Positions 28,782 to 37,912 of a stretch of 64,000 nucleotides of DNA are shown piece by piece. Origin of the DNA: UBA7803 sp963822255 (GTDB taxonomy: Bacteria > Pseudomonadota > Gammaproteobacteria > Pseudomonadales > Azotimanducaceae); NCBI GenBank assembly GCA_963822255.1, contig CAWGGV010000009.1, forward strand, positions 124,001-188,000, written 5' to 3'. Each line of letters starts with the position of its first letter. The first letter of the stretch is position 1. Below the pieces are notes generated by a model, which worked only from the letters and a program-made list of their open reading frames with translations, ran no database searches and was not told the origin of the DNA. Made by a program: the position numbers and the translations under genes.

Positions 28782-31700
28782 ATGGTCACGAGTCGTTCGG
28801 GGGCGATCTTTTTCCTGCTGCTGATCGCCGCGGCGGCGGGTGTCATGCTCGGTCGCAATCTGCCTTCGTCGATCTTTCCCGACGTCACATTCCCGCTGAT
28901 CAAGATCGTCACCGACGCCGGCGAACAGCCCGCGGCGGCGATGATTCCCACGGTCACCCGTCCGCTTGAAGAGGCCATGCTGCGCGTGCCCGGCATCGAA
29001 ACCGTGCGGTCCACCACCTCGCGAGGATCGGCGGAGCTCACCGGGCAGTTCGTCTGGGGCACCTCCATCGAGCTCGCTATGCAGCGGGTCGAAGCCAACG
29101 TCCAGCGCATCCGGCCCGAGCTGCCTTCCGGCACCAAGGTCGACATCGAGCGCATGAACACCACAGTGTTCCCGATCCTCGGCTATGCGCTGACGTCCGA
29201 CAGCCAATCCCAGGCGGAGCTCCGGCAGCTTGCCGAATACACCTTGAAGCCCGAGCTCATCCGCATCCAGGGTGTTTCCCAGGTGCAGATTCAGGGCGGA
29301 CGGGACAGGGAATTTCAGCTGGTGCTCGACCAGAGCAAGCTCGCCGGACGCGGCCTCGCGGCCAGCGACGTCGTCGACGCCATCCAGAATAACAACCAGG
29401 TGCAGTCCGCCGGCCTGCTCGAGACCAACCACGAGTTGTACCTGACCCTGGCGGACGGCACCGTCCACTCCATCGCCCAGATCGAGAGCATTCCGGTGCC
29501 GGTTCCCGGCAGAGGGCCGGCCACCACGGTGGGCGATCTCGGCACGGTTCGCTCTGCCGATGCGGTTTCCTACATCCGCACGGTCGAGGATGGGAAACTC
29601 GCCGTGATGGTCATGCTTATCCGGCAGCCGTCCGCCAGCACCCTGGCCATCGCCAGCGCCGTCACGCAGCTCTTCCACGACCACCCCGACCTCCTGCCGA
29701 AGGGGGTCCAGTGGACGACGTTCTACGATCAGGCCAGGTTCGTGTCCGATTCCGTCAACGGCGTACGCGACGCCATCCTGATCGGCGTCGGCCTCGCCGC
29801 CCTGGTCCTGCTGGCCTTCCTCCGCAGCTGGCGTTTCACGATCATCGGCGTCGCCACCATCCCGTTGACCATCGCCATCGTCGCCCTCGGCTGGGTGGCC
29901 ACCGGAGAGACCATCAACCTCATGACCATGGGCGGCATCGCGGCCGCCATCGGCCTGATCGCCGACGACGCCATTGTGATGGTCGAGCACATCGCTCGAA
30001 AACGCGCCGAGGAGGTCCCCCATCCGGCGGAGGAAGGCTCCCGGGAGATGCTGCCCGCCCTGATCGGCTCAAGCCTGTCGACGATCCTGATCTTCCTGCC
30101 GTTCTCACTGGTCACCGGCGTTGCCGGTGCGTTCTTTCGACCATTGGCACTGACCATGGCCATGGGTCTGACGATCTCCTTCGCGGTGGCCGCATTCGCC
30201 GTACCGCCCCTGCTCCGCCAGCGGCAATCCGCCGGCCGCCGGGTGTCCGCACTCAGCACCGCACTGGGAGGGATCCGGGGCGTCGGCGCATCGGCAGCCG
30301 CTTGGACCGGCACCGCAGGCGAGTGGATCGCCCGCCCGATCTGCGCAGTCGCGGACGGTCTGATCGACCACCCCACCATCGCGGCGGCTGCCGCCGTGGG
30401 GCTGCTCGGGGGCGGCTGGTTCTTCTACAGTCATCTCAGCACCGACTTTCTGCCCTCCATGGACGAAGGCTCGATCATCCTCGACTATCGCACCCCGTCC
30501 GGCACCTCCCTGGAAGATACCAACCGCATGCTCCTGCATATGGGCAAGGTCATCCTGTCGTTGCCGGACGTGGACACCTACTCGCGCCGCACCGGCACCG
30601 AGCTCGGCTTCTTCGTAACCGAGCCGAACAGCGGCGACTATGCCATCAAGCTCAAGCCGCGCAGTCAGCGGCGGCCGGTGCAGGACGTCATCGACGATCT
30701 GAGAGATCGCATTACCAAAGTCGAACCCGCCGTGGAAGTGGAGTTCGGCCAGCTGCTCGAGGACAACATCGGTGACCTCACCGGCGGCACCCCAGAACCC
30801 ATCGACATCAAGCTGTTCGGGGAGGACCAGGCTCTGCTCCAGAACAAAGCACGCCAGGCCGCCGACCTCCTCTCGAGCATCGACGGCGTGGAGGACGTAT
30901 TCGACGGCATCATCATCTCCGGGCCCCTGATGACGCTGCGGCTGCGCTCACCGGGAGACCCGTCGGCCTCCACCGGCGCCGATCCCAACCAGCCGCTTCG
31001 CGTCAACCCAGCGCGCCTGGGGCTGACCGCGGACGCGCTGCATCGGGCCGTCGACCCGATCGTCAACGGCACCGTCGCCTCGCAGGTGCGAATCGGTGAG
31101 CGCACCTACGGGCTGCGGGTTCTCGCACCCACCGACGGACCGCTGGCGGATGCCCTGATCCGCACACCGGCCGGCCCGATGGTGGCGCTCGGCTCCATCG
31201 CCGACATTTCCACCGGAAAACCGGAGGCGGAGATCGACCGCCAGAACCTCAAGACCTACCTGGGCGTCACCGCACGGTTGAGCGGCATCAGCCTCGGCGG
31301 GGCCATGAGCGCCATTCGCGCGAAAATCGATGCGAACTTGCACCTGCCGTCCAACATGTCACTGGAGTACGGCGGCCTGTTCCAGCAGCAGCAACAGTCG
31401 TTCCAGGAGTTCTTCATCGTCCTGCTGGCAGGCCTGGTGCTGGTGAGTGTCGTGCTCCTTTTCGAGTTCGCGGATTGGCGCGCTCCGGTGCTGACGGCCG
31501 GGTTGGCCGTCTGCTCGCTGTTCGGCGTGTTCGGCGCGCTCACCGTCACAGGCGTCACCCTCAACGTGTCGAGCCTGGTGGGCATGATCATGATGGTCGG
31601 CATCGTCGGTGAGAACTCGGTGTTCGTCATTCATGAAGCGCGGCTGCTCATGCGGCAGGGCTGGACGCCGGGCGAGGCGTGGCGTGGCGCTTCCCGGGAG

Positions 31701-31910
31701 CGGCTGCGCCCGGTGGCGATGACGATCCTCGCCACGTCGTTCGCACTCGCGCCTCTGGCGCTGGGGTTCGGCGCGGGCGCGCAGCTGCAGCAGCCCCTCG
31801 CCATCGCCGTCATCGGCGGATTCATGCTGTCGGGCCCCATCGTGCTCTGGCTTCTGCCGTCGCTGTATGCCTGGCTGGATCCACATGGCCGACTTGGAGA
31901 ACGCTCATGA
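28782..31910 (+). CDS. RND efflux permease (intact, HAE1-like)
   Basis: The 1,042-residue inner-membrane pump has the usual twelve-helix, two-loop design: TM1 GAIFFLLLIAAAAGVML, the first periplasmic loop, the cluster GVRDAILIGVGLAALVLLAFLRSW, and the proton-relay helix with paired acids in GLIADDAIVMVEHIA. The second half mirrors this (GSIILDYRTPSGTSLEDTNRM; GMIMMVGIVGENSVFVIHEARLL). The substrate is not predictable; it looks closer to the CzcA/HAE1 boundary than to AcrB. An ATG at 28726 overlaps the MFP stop and encodes 18 extra residues, then meets a stop. Restoring one base near 28780 would fuse RVRMA to WMVTSRSG, so the true N-terminus may be longer. The gene ends in an ATGA overlap with the outer-membrane factor. 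Confidence 0.9.
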   Translation: MVTSRSGAIFFLLLIAAAAGVMLGRNLPSSIFPDVTFPLIKIVTDAGEQPAAAMIPTVTRPLEEAMLRVPGIETVRSTTSRGSAELTGQFVWGTSIELAMQRVEANVQRIRPELPSGTKVDIERMNTTVFPILGYALTSDSQSQAELRQLAEYTLKPELIRIQGVSQVQIQGGRDREFQLVLDQSKLAGRGLAASDVVDAIQNNNQVQSAGLLETNHELYLTLADGTVHSIAQIESIPVPVPGRGPATTVGDLGTVRSADAVSYIRTVEDGKLAVMVMLIRQPSASTLAIASAVTQLFHDHPDLLPKGVQWTTFYDQARFVSDSVNGVRDAILIGVGLAALVLLAFLRSWRFTIIGVATIPLTIAIVALGWVATGETINLMTMGGIAAAIGLIADDAIVMVEHIARKRAEEVPHPAEEGSREMLPALIGSSLSTILIFLPFSLVTGVAGAFFRPLALTMAMGLTISFAVAAFAVPPLLRQRQSAGRRVSALSTALGGIRGVGASAAAWTGTAGEWIARPICAVADGLIDHPTIAAAAAVGLLGGGWFFYSHLSTDFLPSMDEGSIILDYRTPSGTSLEDTNRMLLHMGKVILSLPDVDTYSRRTGTELGFFVTEPNSGDYAIKLKPRSQRRPVQDVIDDLRDRITKVEPAVEVEFGQLLEDNIGDLTGGTPEPIDIKLFGEDQALLQNKARQAADLLSSIDGVEDVFDGIIISGPLMTLRLRSPGDPSASTGADPNQPLRVNPARLGLTADALHRAVDPIVNGTVASQVRIGERTYGLRVLAPTDGPLADALIRTPAGPMVALGSIADISTGKPEAEIDRQNLKTYLGVTARLSGISLGGAMSAIRAKIDANLHLPSNMSLEYGGLFQQQQQSFQEFFIVLLAGLVLVSVVLLFEFADWRAPVLTAGLAVCSLFGVFGALTVTGVTLNVSSLVGMIMMVGIVGENSVFVIHEARLLMRQGWTPGEAWRGASRERLRPVAMTILATSFALAPLALGFGAGAQLQQPLAIAVIGGFMLSGPIVLWLLPSLYAWLDPHGRLGERS

Positions 31911-33202
31911 GCCTCGAGAGCCGGCTGCGGGCTCGCGTTCTGATTTGTCTGACTGTGTTGTCCTCGCTGGCTCCCGCAGCCGCGTCGGCGGCGGCCTCCG
32001 ATCCGGGCAACCCCGAGCCCCTGAGCCTCGAACAGGCACTCCAGCGGGCGCAGCTCCACAACGCCCAGCTGCCCGCAGCCCGCTACCGTGTCGATCAAGC
32101 CCGTGCCCGAGTACGTCAGGCGCGCAGCAAGCTCTATCCGAGCTTGTCCATCGACGGCGACATTCACGGCGGGACGCCCCAGGCCTACGCCAGCGGTGAC
32201 GCCTTCGCCCGACTGCTGGCGCAGACGCCGCTGTACGCGGGCGGCGAGCTGCGCGCCGGGCTCGAGCAGAGCCAGGCGGAGGCCGACTCCGTCGCCGCCG
32301 GCTACCGCATCTCCCGGCGCGAGGTGGCGCACGCCGTCCGCATGACCTTCAGCCGCGTGCTGCATGCCGAGTCGACGGTGGAATTCCGCCGCCGCGGAAT
32401 CGACCGGCTGAAGACGTACCTGAGCGTGGTCCGGTCGAGGCAGGCCGGCGGCCAGGGCGTCGGAGCTGACGTGCTGCGTACCGAGCAGCGGGTGGCCAGT
32501 GCCCGAGCCGACATTGCCGCCGCCACCCGTGACCTCCACGACGCCCGCATGACCCTCGCCGACCTGCTCGGGCTTCCGCCAATGGCCGAGCTGTCGCTGG
32601 CGCCGCTGCCGAATCCCACAGCCATGGTGCGGGCAGCCGATCAGCCGTGGCTTCAGACACCGGACGTGGAGCAGGCGCGCGCCGACATCCAGGCGCGGCA
32701 GGCGGGGGTGCGCGCCGCGCGTGCGGCCCGCAACCCCCACGTCACGCTGGAAGCGGACGTCGGCGTGCAACCGGAGCTGGGGTCGAGCAACGACGCCCCG
32801 CTCAACAACGGCACCGGACCGGGCGCGGAGGTGACGCTCAACTTCTCTGTGCCGCTCTGGAGTGCCGGCCTGTATCGCAGCAAGGTGAGCGAAGCCGAGG
32901 CCGCCCTCGACGAGGCGCGTCAGCAGCGGGTCATCACAGAGCGGAGTGCGAACTTGTCCTGGCGCCAGGCACTGACGGGTCTGCACGACCTGTACAACGA
33001 GTACCAGGCGAGGAAGTCCAATGCCGCTGCGGCGCGTGACGCCTACCTGCAGGCAGAGAGCCTCTACCGTGGCGGCCAGAGCGACGCGCTGGGGGTGCTG
33101 GACGCCTACGACGCCTGGACTCAGGCCGAACAATCGCTATTGGACGTGACGCTCAACTACCGCGCCGCCGAGGCCGATCTGTATCGCTGGGGAGCCCCCT
33201 GA
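31907..33202 (+). CDS. TolC-family outer-membrane efflux protein
   Basis: OMF protein of 431 residues with a signal peptide (LICLTVLSSLAPAAASA). It contains two tandem OEP repeats, each with long helical hairpins (LSLEQALQRAQLHNAQLPAARYRVDQARARVRQARSKLYPSLSIDGD and the second half at PDVEQARADIQARQAGVRAARAARNPHVTLEADVG). It starts in ATGA overlap with the RND permease, completing an MFP-RND-OMF tripartite pump. It may also serve the orphan MFP at 23141. Confidence 0.92.
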   Translation: MSLESRLRARVLICLTVLSSLAPAAASAAASDPGNPEPLSLEQALQRAQLHNAQLPAARYRVDQARARVRQARSKLYPSLSIDGDIHGGTPQAYASGDAFARLLAQTPLYAGGELRAGLEQSQAEADSVAAGYRISRREVAHAVRMTFSRVLHAESTVEFRRRGIDRLKTYLSVVRSRQAGGQGVGADVLRTEQRVASARADIAAATRDLHDARMTLADLLGLPPMAELSLAPLPNPTAMVRAADQPWLQTPDVEQARADIQARQAGVRAARAARNPHVTLEADVGVQPELGSSNDAPLNNGTGPGAEVTLNFSVPLWSAGLYRSKVSEAEAALDEARQQRVITERSANLSWRQALTGLHDLYNEYQARKSNAAAARDAYLQAESLYRGGQSDALGVLDAYDAWTQAEQSLLDVTLNYRAAEADLYRWGAP

Positions 33203-33227
33203 AGCTCGATGTTCTTCAGAACCTGCG

Positions 33228-33794
33228 CTACTTGCATTTCGATCCGTGGCTGGTCAGTTCGGTCCTGGCGTCCACAAGGAATTCACCCGTTTCGAGGAAG
33301 TTTCTGCCAATCAGGAGCTGATATTTGAAGTTGCTGCGGTCGACCAGATTGACCCTTCCGCGAACTTCCTTCCCACCAAGGCACAGATCGAGCTTGACGA
33401 CTGGTCTTTGGGTGACGCCATCCTCGCCCTTGTTTTTTATTGCCTGCCACTCGACGACGCGTTTGCTGAGGATCTCGGCTTTGCCGTCGTCGTCCATTAT
33501 TTCGAATTTGACCTTGTCCGCCTTGCCTGGTGTCGTCGATCTCGTCACCTCCAGGATCCGGGCGTTCAGAGACGTTACGCCCGCGCCGGTGTCGATGCGC
33601 GCCTTCACCACGTTGTGGAGCGCTTCGACGCCAACGTTCTCGACTTTTCCTATAATGGTCGGCGTGGATAGTGCTGTGCTGACAACATATCCCACCAATA
33701 GCAGAAGCGCCGCGCTCAGCAGAACAATCCCCAACGTCGCCGTTCTTAAGGTCGATTCCACGATCAGGAGTATGCGCTCGGCGAGGCGGAGCAT
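33228..33794 (-). CDS. Membrane-anchored retropepsin-like protein (RimB / 'ATP-dependent zinc protease' family)
   Basis: The 188-residue protein has one N-terminal helix (TATLGIVLLSAALLLLVGYVV) and a pepsin-like single-lobe domain. The catalytic motif is DTGA (VKARIDTGAGVTSLNA). The family signature follows: RPVVKLDLCLGGKEVRGRVNLVDRSNFKYQLLIGRNFLE. Despite the historical name, members carry an aspartic-protease fold. The ATG at 33794 is 12 bases from the divergent glycosyltransferase start, so both promoters lie within coding sequence or overlap. It may process a periplasmic partner, which is unknown. Confidence 0.82.
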   Translation of the reverse strand: MLRLAERILLIVESTLRTATLGIVLLSAALLLLVGYVVSTALSTPTIIGKVENVGVEALHNVVKARIDTGAGVTSLNARILEVTRSTTPGKADKVKFEIMDDDGKAEILSKRVVEWQAIKNKGEDGVTQRPVVKLDLCLGGKEVRGRVNLVDRSNFKYQLLIGRNFLETGEFLVDARTELTSHGSKCK

Positions 33795-33806
33795 ACAGTT
33801 CAGATC

Positions 33807-35537
33807 TTGATACAACACGCTTTTGACAGGGTATTCCGGCGCCCCCGCGACAGCAGATCGAACGTCGACCACCCTCACCTGCGAGTTCGTCTCTGCTTCT
33901 GGAGCACGGCTGCGCTACTCGCCCTGCTTTTTCTGGGGTTTTCGGACCTGCACGGCTCCGAAGCGCGCTGGGGCGACGTGGTCCGGCAGATGCTGGCCAG
34001 CGGTCGCTACTTCGTGCCCACCATCAACGGCGAGCCGTACTTCGACAAGCCGCTGCTCAGCTACTGGCTGATCGCCGCGGTGGCTCGGCTCACCGGCTCG
34101 GTGAGCGAATGGAGCATACGGCTCCCCAGCGCCATCGAAGCGCTGGTAGCGCTCGCGGCCACGCGCAGCCTGGGCCGGCGCCTGTGGGGTAGCGACGTCG
34201 CCGAAGCTGCCTCGTGGCTGCTGCTGTCGAGCTACGGCTTTCTCGCCTGGGCCCGCATGGGCGAGGCGGATATGGGCAACCTGGCGGCCATCGTGGTGGC
34301 AGTGGCCTGGTACTGGCGACGCCGGGACCGTCTGGGATTCACCGCCTGCGTCGTGTTCTACCTGATCATCGCGTTCGGCGCGCACCTGAAGGGGCTTGCC
34401 GCGCTGATACTGCCGCCCCTGCTGGTGCTGCCGGATCTGATTCGGGGCGGACGCTGGCGCGTGCTCTTATCCGTTCCGCATGCGGCAGCCGCGTTCGTGG
34501 GCGCAAGCGTCTTCCTCGCACCATACCTCGCCGCGGCGGAGTTGGGCGGAGGCACCGCCGTGCCGGCGAGTCTGGTGAGCACTATGGTGCGCGAGAACGT
34601 GGTGCGCTACCTCGCGCCATTCGACCACATCGAGCCCGTCTACGTTTACATCTACTACCTGCCCGTGCTGCTGCTGCCATGGGCGCCACTTCTCGTCGAA
34701 TCCGTGGCGCAGGTATTCCGCAGCAACAACTGGCGGAGATTGCCGTGGCCTACCACCTGGCTCGCCGCCAGTTGCGGCGTGATCTTTCTCTTCTTCACCG
34801 CCTCGGGATCGCGCCGCGGTTATTACCTGCTGCCGCTCCTGCCTTTTGCGGCCCTGTGGATGGCGCTCTACGCGACCGAGCGGCTAGGCCCGCTGTCGCA
34901 ACTGAAGTGGGGCATGAGCATCCAGCGCGCCCTGATACTGGGCCTCGGCGCGGTCGAAGTCGCCGTGGGCGCCGTCATGCCCATGATTGCGAGCCGGCTG
35001 CACGTCCCGGCAACGCTTCCGTTGCGCCTCAGCTTCGTCTGCGTCGGCCTGACTATGCTGCCATTCACCCGCGGGGTCGGCGCGGAGCGGCTGGCACGGC
35101 TGACCGGTCTGCCACGGGCGTTGGCACCGCAGATCGTCGGCGTCGTGGTGCTCTTCGTCGGCTACTTTGGGGTTCAGCAGCCGTTACTGGAGACGACGTA
35201 CGGCGATGCCCGAAGCTTCGCGGGCCGCGTGCTGGCAGCACGCCCACCGGGCGCGGTGCTCGCCTTCTATCGCCACGATGACGATCCGCTGGTGTTCTAC
35301 CTGCATCAGCCGGAGCGGATCCCCGTCCTCCACGAACCCGCGGACCTTGCAGCCACGGTAGAGCCATCCAAGCCATTGATGCTGCTCGGCCGTGCGCACG
35401 CCTTGGACGACTTGGCCAGCCGGCTGCCGGCCGGCATCAGAGTCGCCCAGCGCGTGGCCCGTAGCGGTCGAGTCGGCGTGACGTATGACAGCGACCGACC
35501 CGCCGTGGCGCTTCTGCTCGAGGAGGGGAGCGGTTGA
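33807..35537 (+). CDS. ArnT/PMT-like glycosyltransferase (GT39/GT83 type)
   Basis: The 576-residue polytopic protein has the family hallmarks. In the first periplasmic loop DLHGSEARWGDVVRQML carries the catalytic acid, and FDKPLLSYWL is the lipid-carrier motif found in ArnT. Twelve or so hydrophobic helices follow, then a soluble C-terminal domain (AVLAFYRHDDDPLVFYL). It would transfer a sugar from a polyprenyl phosphate to an envelope acceptor such as lipid A or protein. The only start I can support is TTG at 33807; no ATG or GTG lies before the conserved first loop. Its stop is within a hairpin shared with the convergent PepSY gene. Confidence 0.83.
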   Translation: MIQHAFDRVFRRPRDSRSNVDHPHLRVRLCFWSTAALLALLFLGFSDLHGSEARWGDVVRQMLASGRYFVPTINGEPYFDKPLLSYWLIAAVARLTGSVSEWSIRLPSAIEALVALAATRSLGRRLWGSDVAEAASWLLLSSYGFLAWARMGEADMGNLAAIVVAVAWYWRRRDRLGFTACVVFYLIIAFGAHLKGLAALILPPLLVLPDLIRGGRWRVLLSVPHAAAAFVGASVFLAPYLAAAELGGGTAVPASLVSTMVRENVVRYLAPFDHIEPVYVYIYYLPVLLLPWAPLLVESVAQVFRSNNWRRLPWPTTWLAASCGVIFLFFTASGSRRGYYLLPLLPFAALWMALYATERLGPLSQLKWGMSIQRALILGLGAVEVAVGAVMPMIASRLHVPATLPLRLSFVCVGLTMLPFTRGVGAERLARLTGLPRALAPQIVGVVVLFVGYFGVQQPLLETTYGDARSFAGRVLAARPPGAVLAFYRHDDDPLVFYLHQPERIPVLHEPADLAATVEPSKPLMLLGRAHALDDLASRLPAGIRVAQRVARSGRVGVTYDSDRPAVALLLEEGSG

Positions 35538-35555
35538 ACCGCCAGAGTCGGTTCA
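35535..35555. terminator. Hairpin spanning the convergent stops of the glycosyltransferase and PepSY genes
   Basis: Perfect TGAACCG (35535-35541) / CGGTTCA (35549-35555) stem with a 7-base loop. It includes the TGA stop of each gene. It is short and has no T-run, so it is only a weak terminator candidate. Confidence 0.4.
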
Positions 35556-35846
35556 GTCCTTGTCCTTGACGCCTTCGTAGCTGTCTTCGATGATCTTGCC
35601 GGTGTTGGCGTCGACGCCAATCTCGTGAATGCGCTTACCCTGGCGAATGTCGAATGAATATCGCCAGGCGCCGTTTTCCTTTTCATACTCGGAATCGACG
35701 ATGGTTCCCTGAGCGGCATTCAGCGCAATCGCCTGCGCCTCGCTCTGGGTCAGTTTTGCCGGCGGGCCAGCATCATTTTCCGCGGCAAGGGCGGCCCCGC
35801 CGAAACACATGGCGCTCGCAAAGGCGATGAGGGGAAGAGTTCGCAT
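35553..35846 (-). CDS. Small exported PepSY-domain protein
   Basis: A 97-residue protein with a signal peptide (LIAFASAMCFGGAALA). A single PepSY domain occupies the rest: LTQSEAQAIALNAAQGTIVDSEYEKENGAWRYSFDIRQGKRIHEIGVDANTGKII. PepSY proteins often act as inhibitors or regulators in the periplasm. The ATG at 35846 has an AGGAG site upstream (CAGGAGATGAATCC). It stands alone. Confidence 0.9.
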   Translation of the reverse strand: MRTLPLIAFASAMCFGGAALAAENDAGPPAKLTQSEAQAIALNAAQGTIVDSEYEKENGAWRYSFDIRQGKRIHEIGVDANTGKIIEDSYEGVKDKD

Positions 35847-36454
35847 GGATTCATCTCCTGTCTGGGTCCCTCGGCGAGACCTATGGGTGCTAACAACATG
35901 CCATCGTTCACGAACGGTCGCGCTGACAATTCTGATCGCCAGCCTGCCGCGCGGTTCGCTCTCCGCCTCCACCGTCGACGCGCCGCGATTGATTTCTACT
36001 GCCCTCTGTACAAGGATATCGAGCCAAAGGAACGGCATCTGAATCCGGCGGCTTCGAAACGCACGGACTACGTGTGGCGCGTGGGTCATCAAGAGCTGTC
36101 GGCCGGGAGAAAATCGCCAGATTGCAGGACTACCGTTCACCGCCCCGGGGCCGACCCACCGTGGGCGGTGTCTGGTGCAACGGTCCGGCTAGCGGTGTGA
36201 CGTAACGGTGCTCGTCGTGGTGGTGTCGTCGATCTTGTTGTCATCATAGGGGTTCGCGTTCGGCCCGCGATCGGGACGCCCAACGGACGTCGTGCCGCTG
36301 CAGACGCCAGCACAAAACCGATGAGCGTGAGGAACAATCCATTCGCTGTCGCAACCCGTCCTTTGTCGAGAGGTTGCGGAAGCGCAACATTCTCCGTGGC
36401 GGGTGTGACGGCGGGGTTTCAGCGACATGACGCGGTGGTGACGGGAAGGCTGAC
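35847..36454. other. Intergenic region with a possible broken small secreted-protein gene
   Basis: This 608-bp gap separates the PepSY gene and the TrkA-N gene. On the minus strand at about 36300-36337 one frame encodes a signal-like GLFLTLIGFVLASAAARR. The adjacent frame, ending at 36189, encodes a hydrophilic tail VGRPDRGPNANPYDDNKIDDTTTTSTVTSHR. A single frameshift would join them into a small exported protein; neither frame alone looks like a gene. The rest (about 35850-36180) shows nothing that I can support. Confidence 0.3.
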
Positions 36455-37798
36455 TCAGGCGAGCCACGACTCCGGAATGTTGTCCTCCACGAGCTGGGTA
36501 ATGCTGATGGTGACGAGCCCCTGCTCGGCACCGACGTCGCTGGCGAACACTGAGACGTCGTTGGTCCGCGCGAACACCAGGGCATTCGGCCAGCGCTGCT
36601 TCACCCAGATGGCGGCGCGCAGGTTCTCCTCGGGCTTGCCGGTGCCGAGGATCACCGTGGGTTCGCTGTGGCTGAGGTCGACGGCCTCGCTCATACGCCG
36701 CCACACCTCCGGATGGCCCACGTTGCCCTGCACCACCACCCGGCGGTAGTCCTCGGACAGGTGGCCCTGCTCGTGGGCCACCAGCACCCGCCGTTCCGCA
36801 TCCAGGTCGATCAGCCCCACCGTGCTGATCTCGCCGGCGGCGTGCTCCTGCAACTCCTCGAGGATGGTCTGGCCGAAGCGGCCAAATCCCGCCAACACCA
36901 CCACGTCCTTGACGCCCGTCTGCTGGAAGTGATGCAGCAGGTAATCGCGCACCAGGCCCGTCGCCGCCAGGTTGTAGCAATTGAATCCGATGCAGCGCCG
37001 TCCCGCTGCCGTCTGCTGCATGGTGCGCAGAAACCGCAGGTTGTGGCCGTGCAACACGATGCGTGATTCGAGCAGCGGATACAGGCGCAGCATCTTGCTG
37101 GCCGCCTCGAACGCCTCGAAGTCGTCGTCTGGCAGCAGCACCACCCGGCGGGCGCGGCGCAGCCTGAGTTGGCGCAGCATGAACTCGTGGGTCGGGTCTC
37201 CCACCACCACCATGACGTCGAAGGTCTGCTCCAACTCCTGGCGTCGGGTGATCTCTATGGCATCCACCAGCACCACCACCGGCGTGGCCGGGCTCCTGCG
37301 TCGCAGCACCCGCAGGTAGCTGACCGTCAGGCTGCCGGCACCGACGATCACCACATGGTCCGTGAGTCTTCTGAGCTGCCATCGCTCGCGGCGCATGAGG
37401 CGCATGGTGGCCTCGACGGCGGCCGACGCCGTCAACAGCGGCGCGCCGAAGTAGGCCACCCACAACATGACCCGGCCGGCCAGTGGCCCACCCGCCGGAA
37501 AACCCACGTCGAGGCCGCCGAACACGAACAGGCCCAGGCTGTAGTAGAGGGTGATCAGCACGCCGGCCTGGCCGACGTCGGGCCGCTGCGACAGCGCCAC
37601 GCCGGATTCCAGGCCCACCATCGCGCAGGCGAGCAACCCGGCCGCCGCCACCCAGCGCCAGCGTATCCGCGACTCGGCGAGGGTCGCGGGCCAGCTACGG
37701 TCGAGACGGGCCGTTCGCGCAGCAGGACGGCCGCCCGTGCGGGGCGCGTTCAACCGCGACTGCTCTGTGGGAGCGACCTCCCGGTCGCGATCTTCCAT
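36455..37798 (-). CDS. Membrane protein with two TrkA-N (RCK) NAD-binding domains
   Basis: Three hydrophobic segments (WVAAAGLLACAMVGLESGV, GVLITLYYSLGLFVFGGLDVGF, VMLWVAYFGAPLLTASAA) precede two Rossmann domains, HVVIVGAGSLTVSYLRVLRR and DVVVLAGFGRFGQTILEEL. This is the layout of RCK-gated K+ channels, but the region between the first helices lacks a clear TVGYGD filter (it reads YYSLGLFVFGGLD), so conductance is doubtful. The ATG at 37798 lies within the loop of a large REP hairpin and the first ~17 residues (MEDRDREVAPTEQSRLN) are translated REP sequence. A TTG at about 37753, just past the REP, may be the ancestral start. Its physiological role is unknown. Confidence 0.75.
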   Translation of the reverse strand: MEDRDREVAPTEQSRLNAPRTGGRPAARTARLDRSWPATLAESRIRWRWVAAAGLLACAMVGLESGVALSQRPDVGQAGVLITLYYSLGLFVFGGLDVGFPAGGPLAGRVMLWVAYFGAPLLTASAAVEATMRLMRRERWQLRRLTDHVVIVGAGSLTVSYLRVLRRRSPATPVVVLVDAIEITRRQELEQTFDVMVVVGDPTHEFMLRQLRLRRARRVVLLPDDDFEAFEAASKMLRLYPLLESRIVLHGHNLRFLRTMQQTAAGRRCIGFNCYNLAATGLVRDYLLHHFQQTGVKDVVVLAGFGRFGQTILEELQEHAAGEISTVGLIDLDAERRVLVAHEQGHLSEDYRRVVVQGNVGHPEVWRRMSEAVDLSHSEPTVILGTGKPEENLRAAIWVKQRWPNALVFARTNDVSVFASDVGAEQGLVTISITQLVEDNIPESWLA

Positions 37799-37841
37799 GG
37801 GTCGGCCAACTCCCGATCGCGACCGGGAGGTCGCTCCCACA
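37766..37841. repeat. Inverted REP pair forming a 27-bp perfect hairpin
   Basis: Left arm 37766-37792 (starting TGTGGGAGCGACC) is the exact reverse complement of right arm 37815-37841, with a 22-base loop. The loop contains the candidate ATG of the TrkA-N gene at 37796-37798. Truncated units (GCTCCCAC repeated four times) continue from 37842 to about 37911, up to the aldolase stop. Confidence 0.92.
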
Positions 37842-37912
37842 AAGATTGCTCCCACAGGGGGAGGTCGCTCCCACAGGGGAGATTGCTCCCACAGACGAGA
37901 TCCGCTCCCACG
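37842..37912. repeat. Tandem truncated REP units
   Basis: Four spaced copies of GCTCCCAC in direct orientation, with GAGATT/GAGGTC/GAGATC-like variants between them. They fill the gap between the REP hairpin and the end of the aldolase gene. Confidence 0.8.

Noticed and set aside
35883..36200. 105-residue plus-strand open frame downstream of the PepSY start
   Set aside because: No ribosome binding site, signal or domain; it runs out of the divergent promoter area and looks random.
37766..37912. CRISPR array
   Set aside because: The repeats are palindromic REP units of changing length without spacers of constant size, and no cas gene is nearby.
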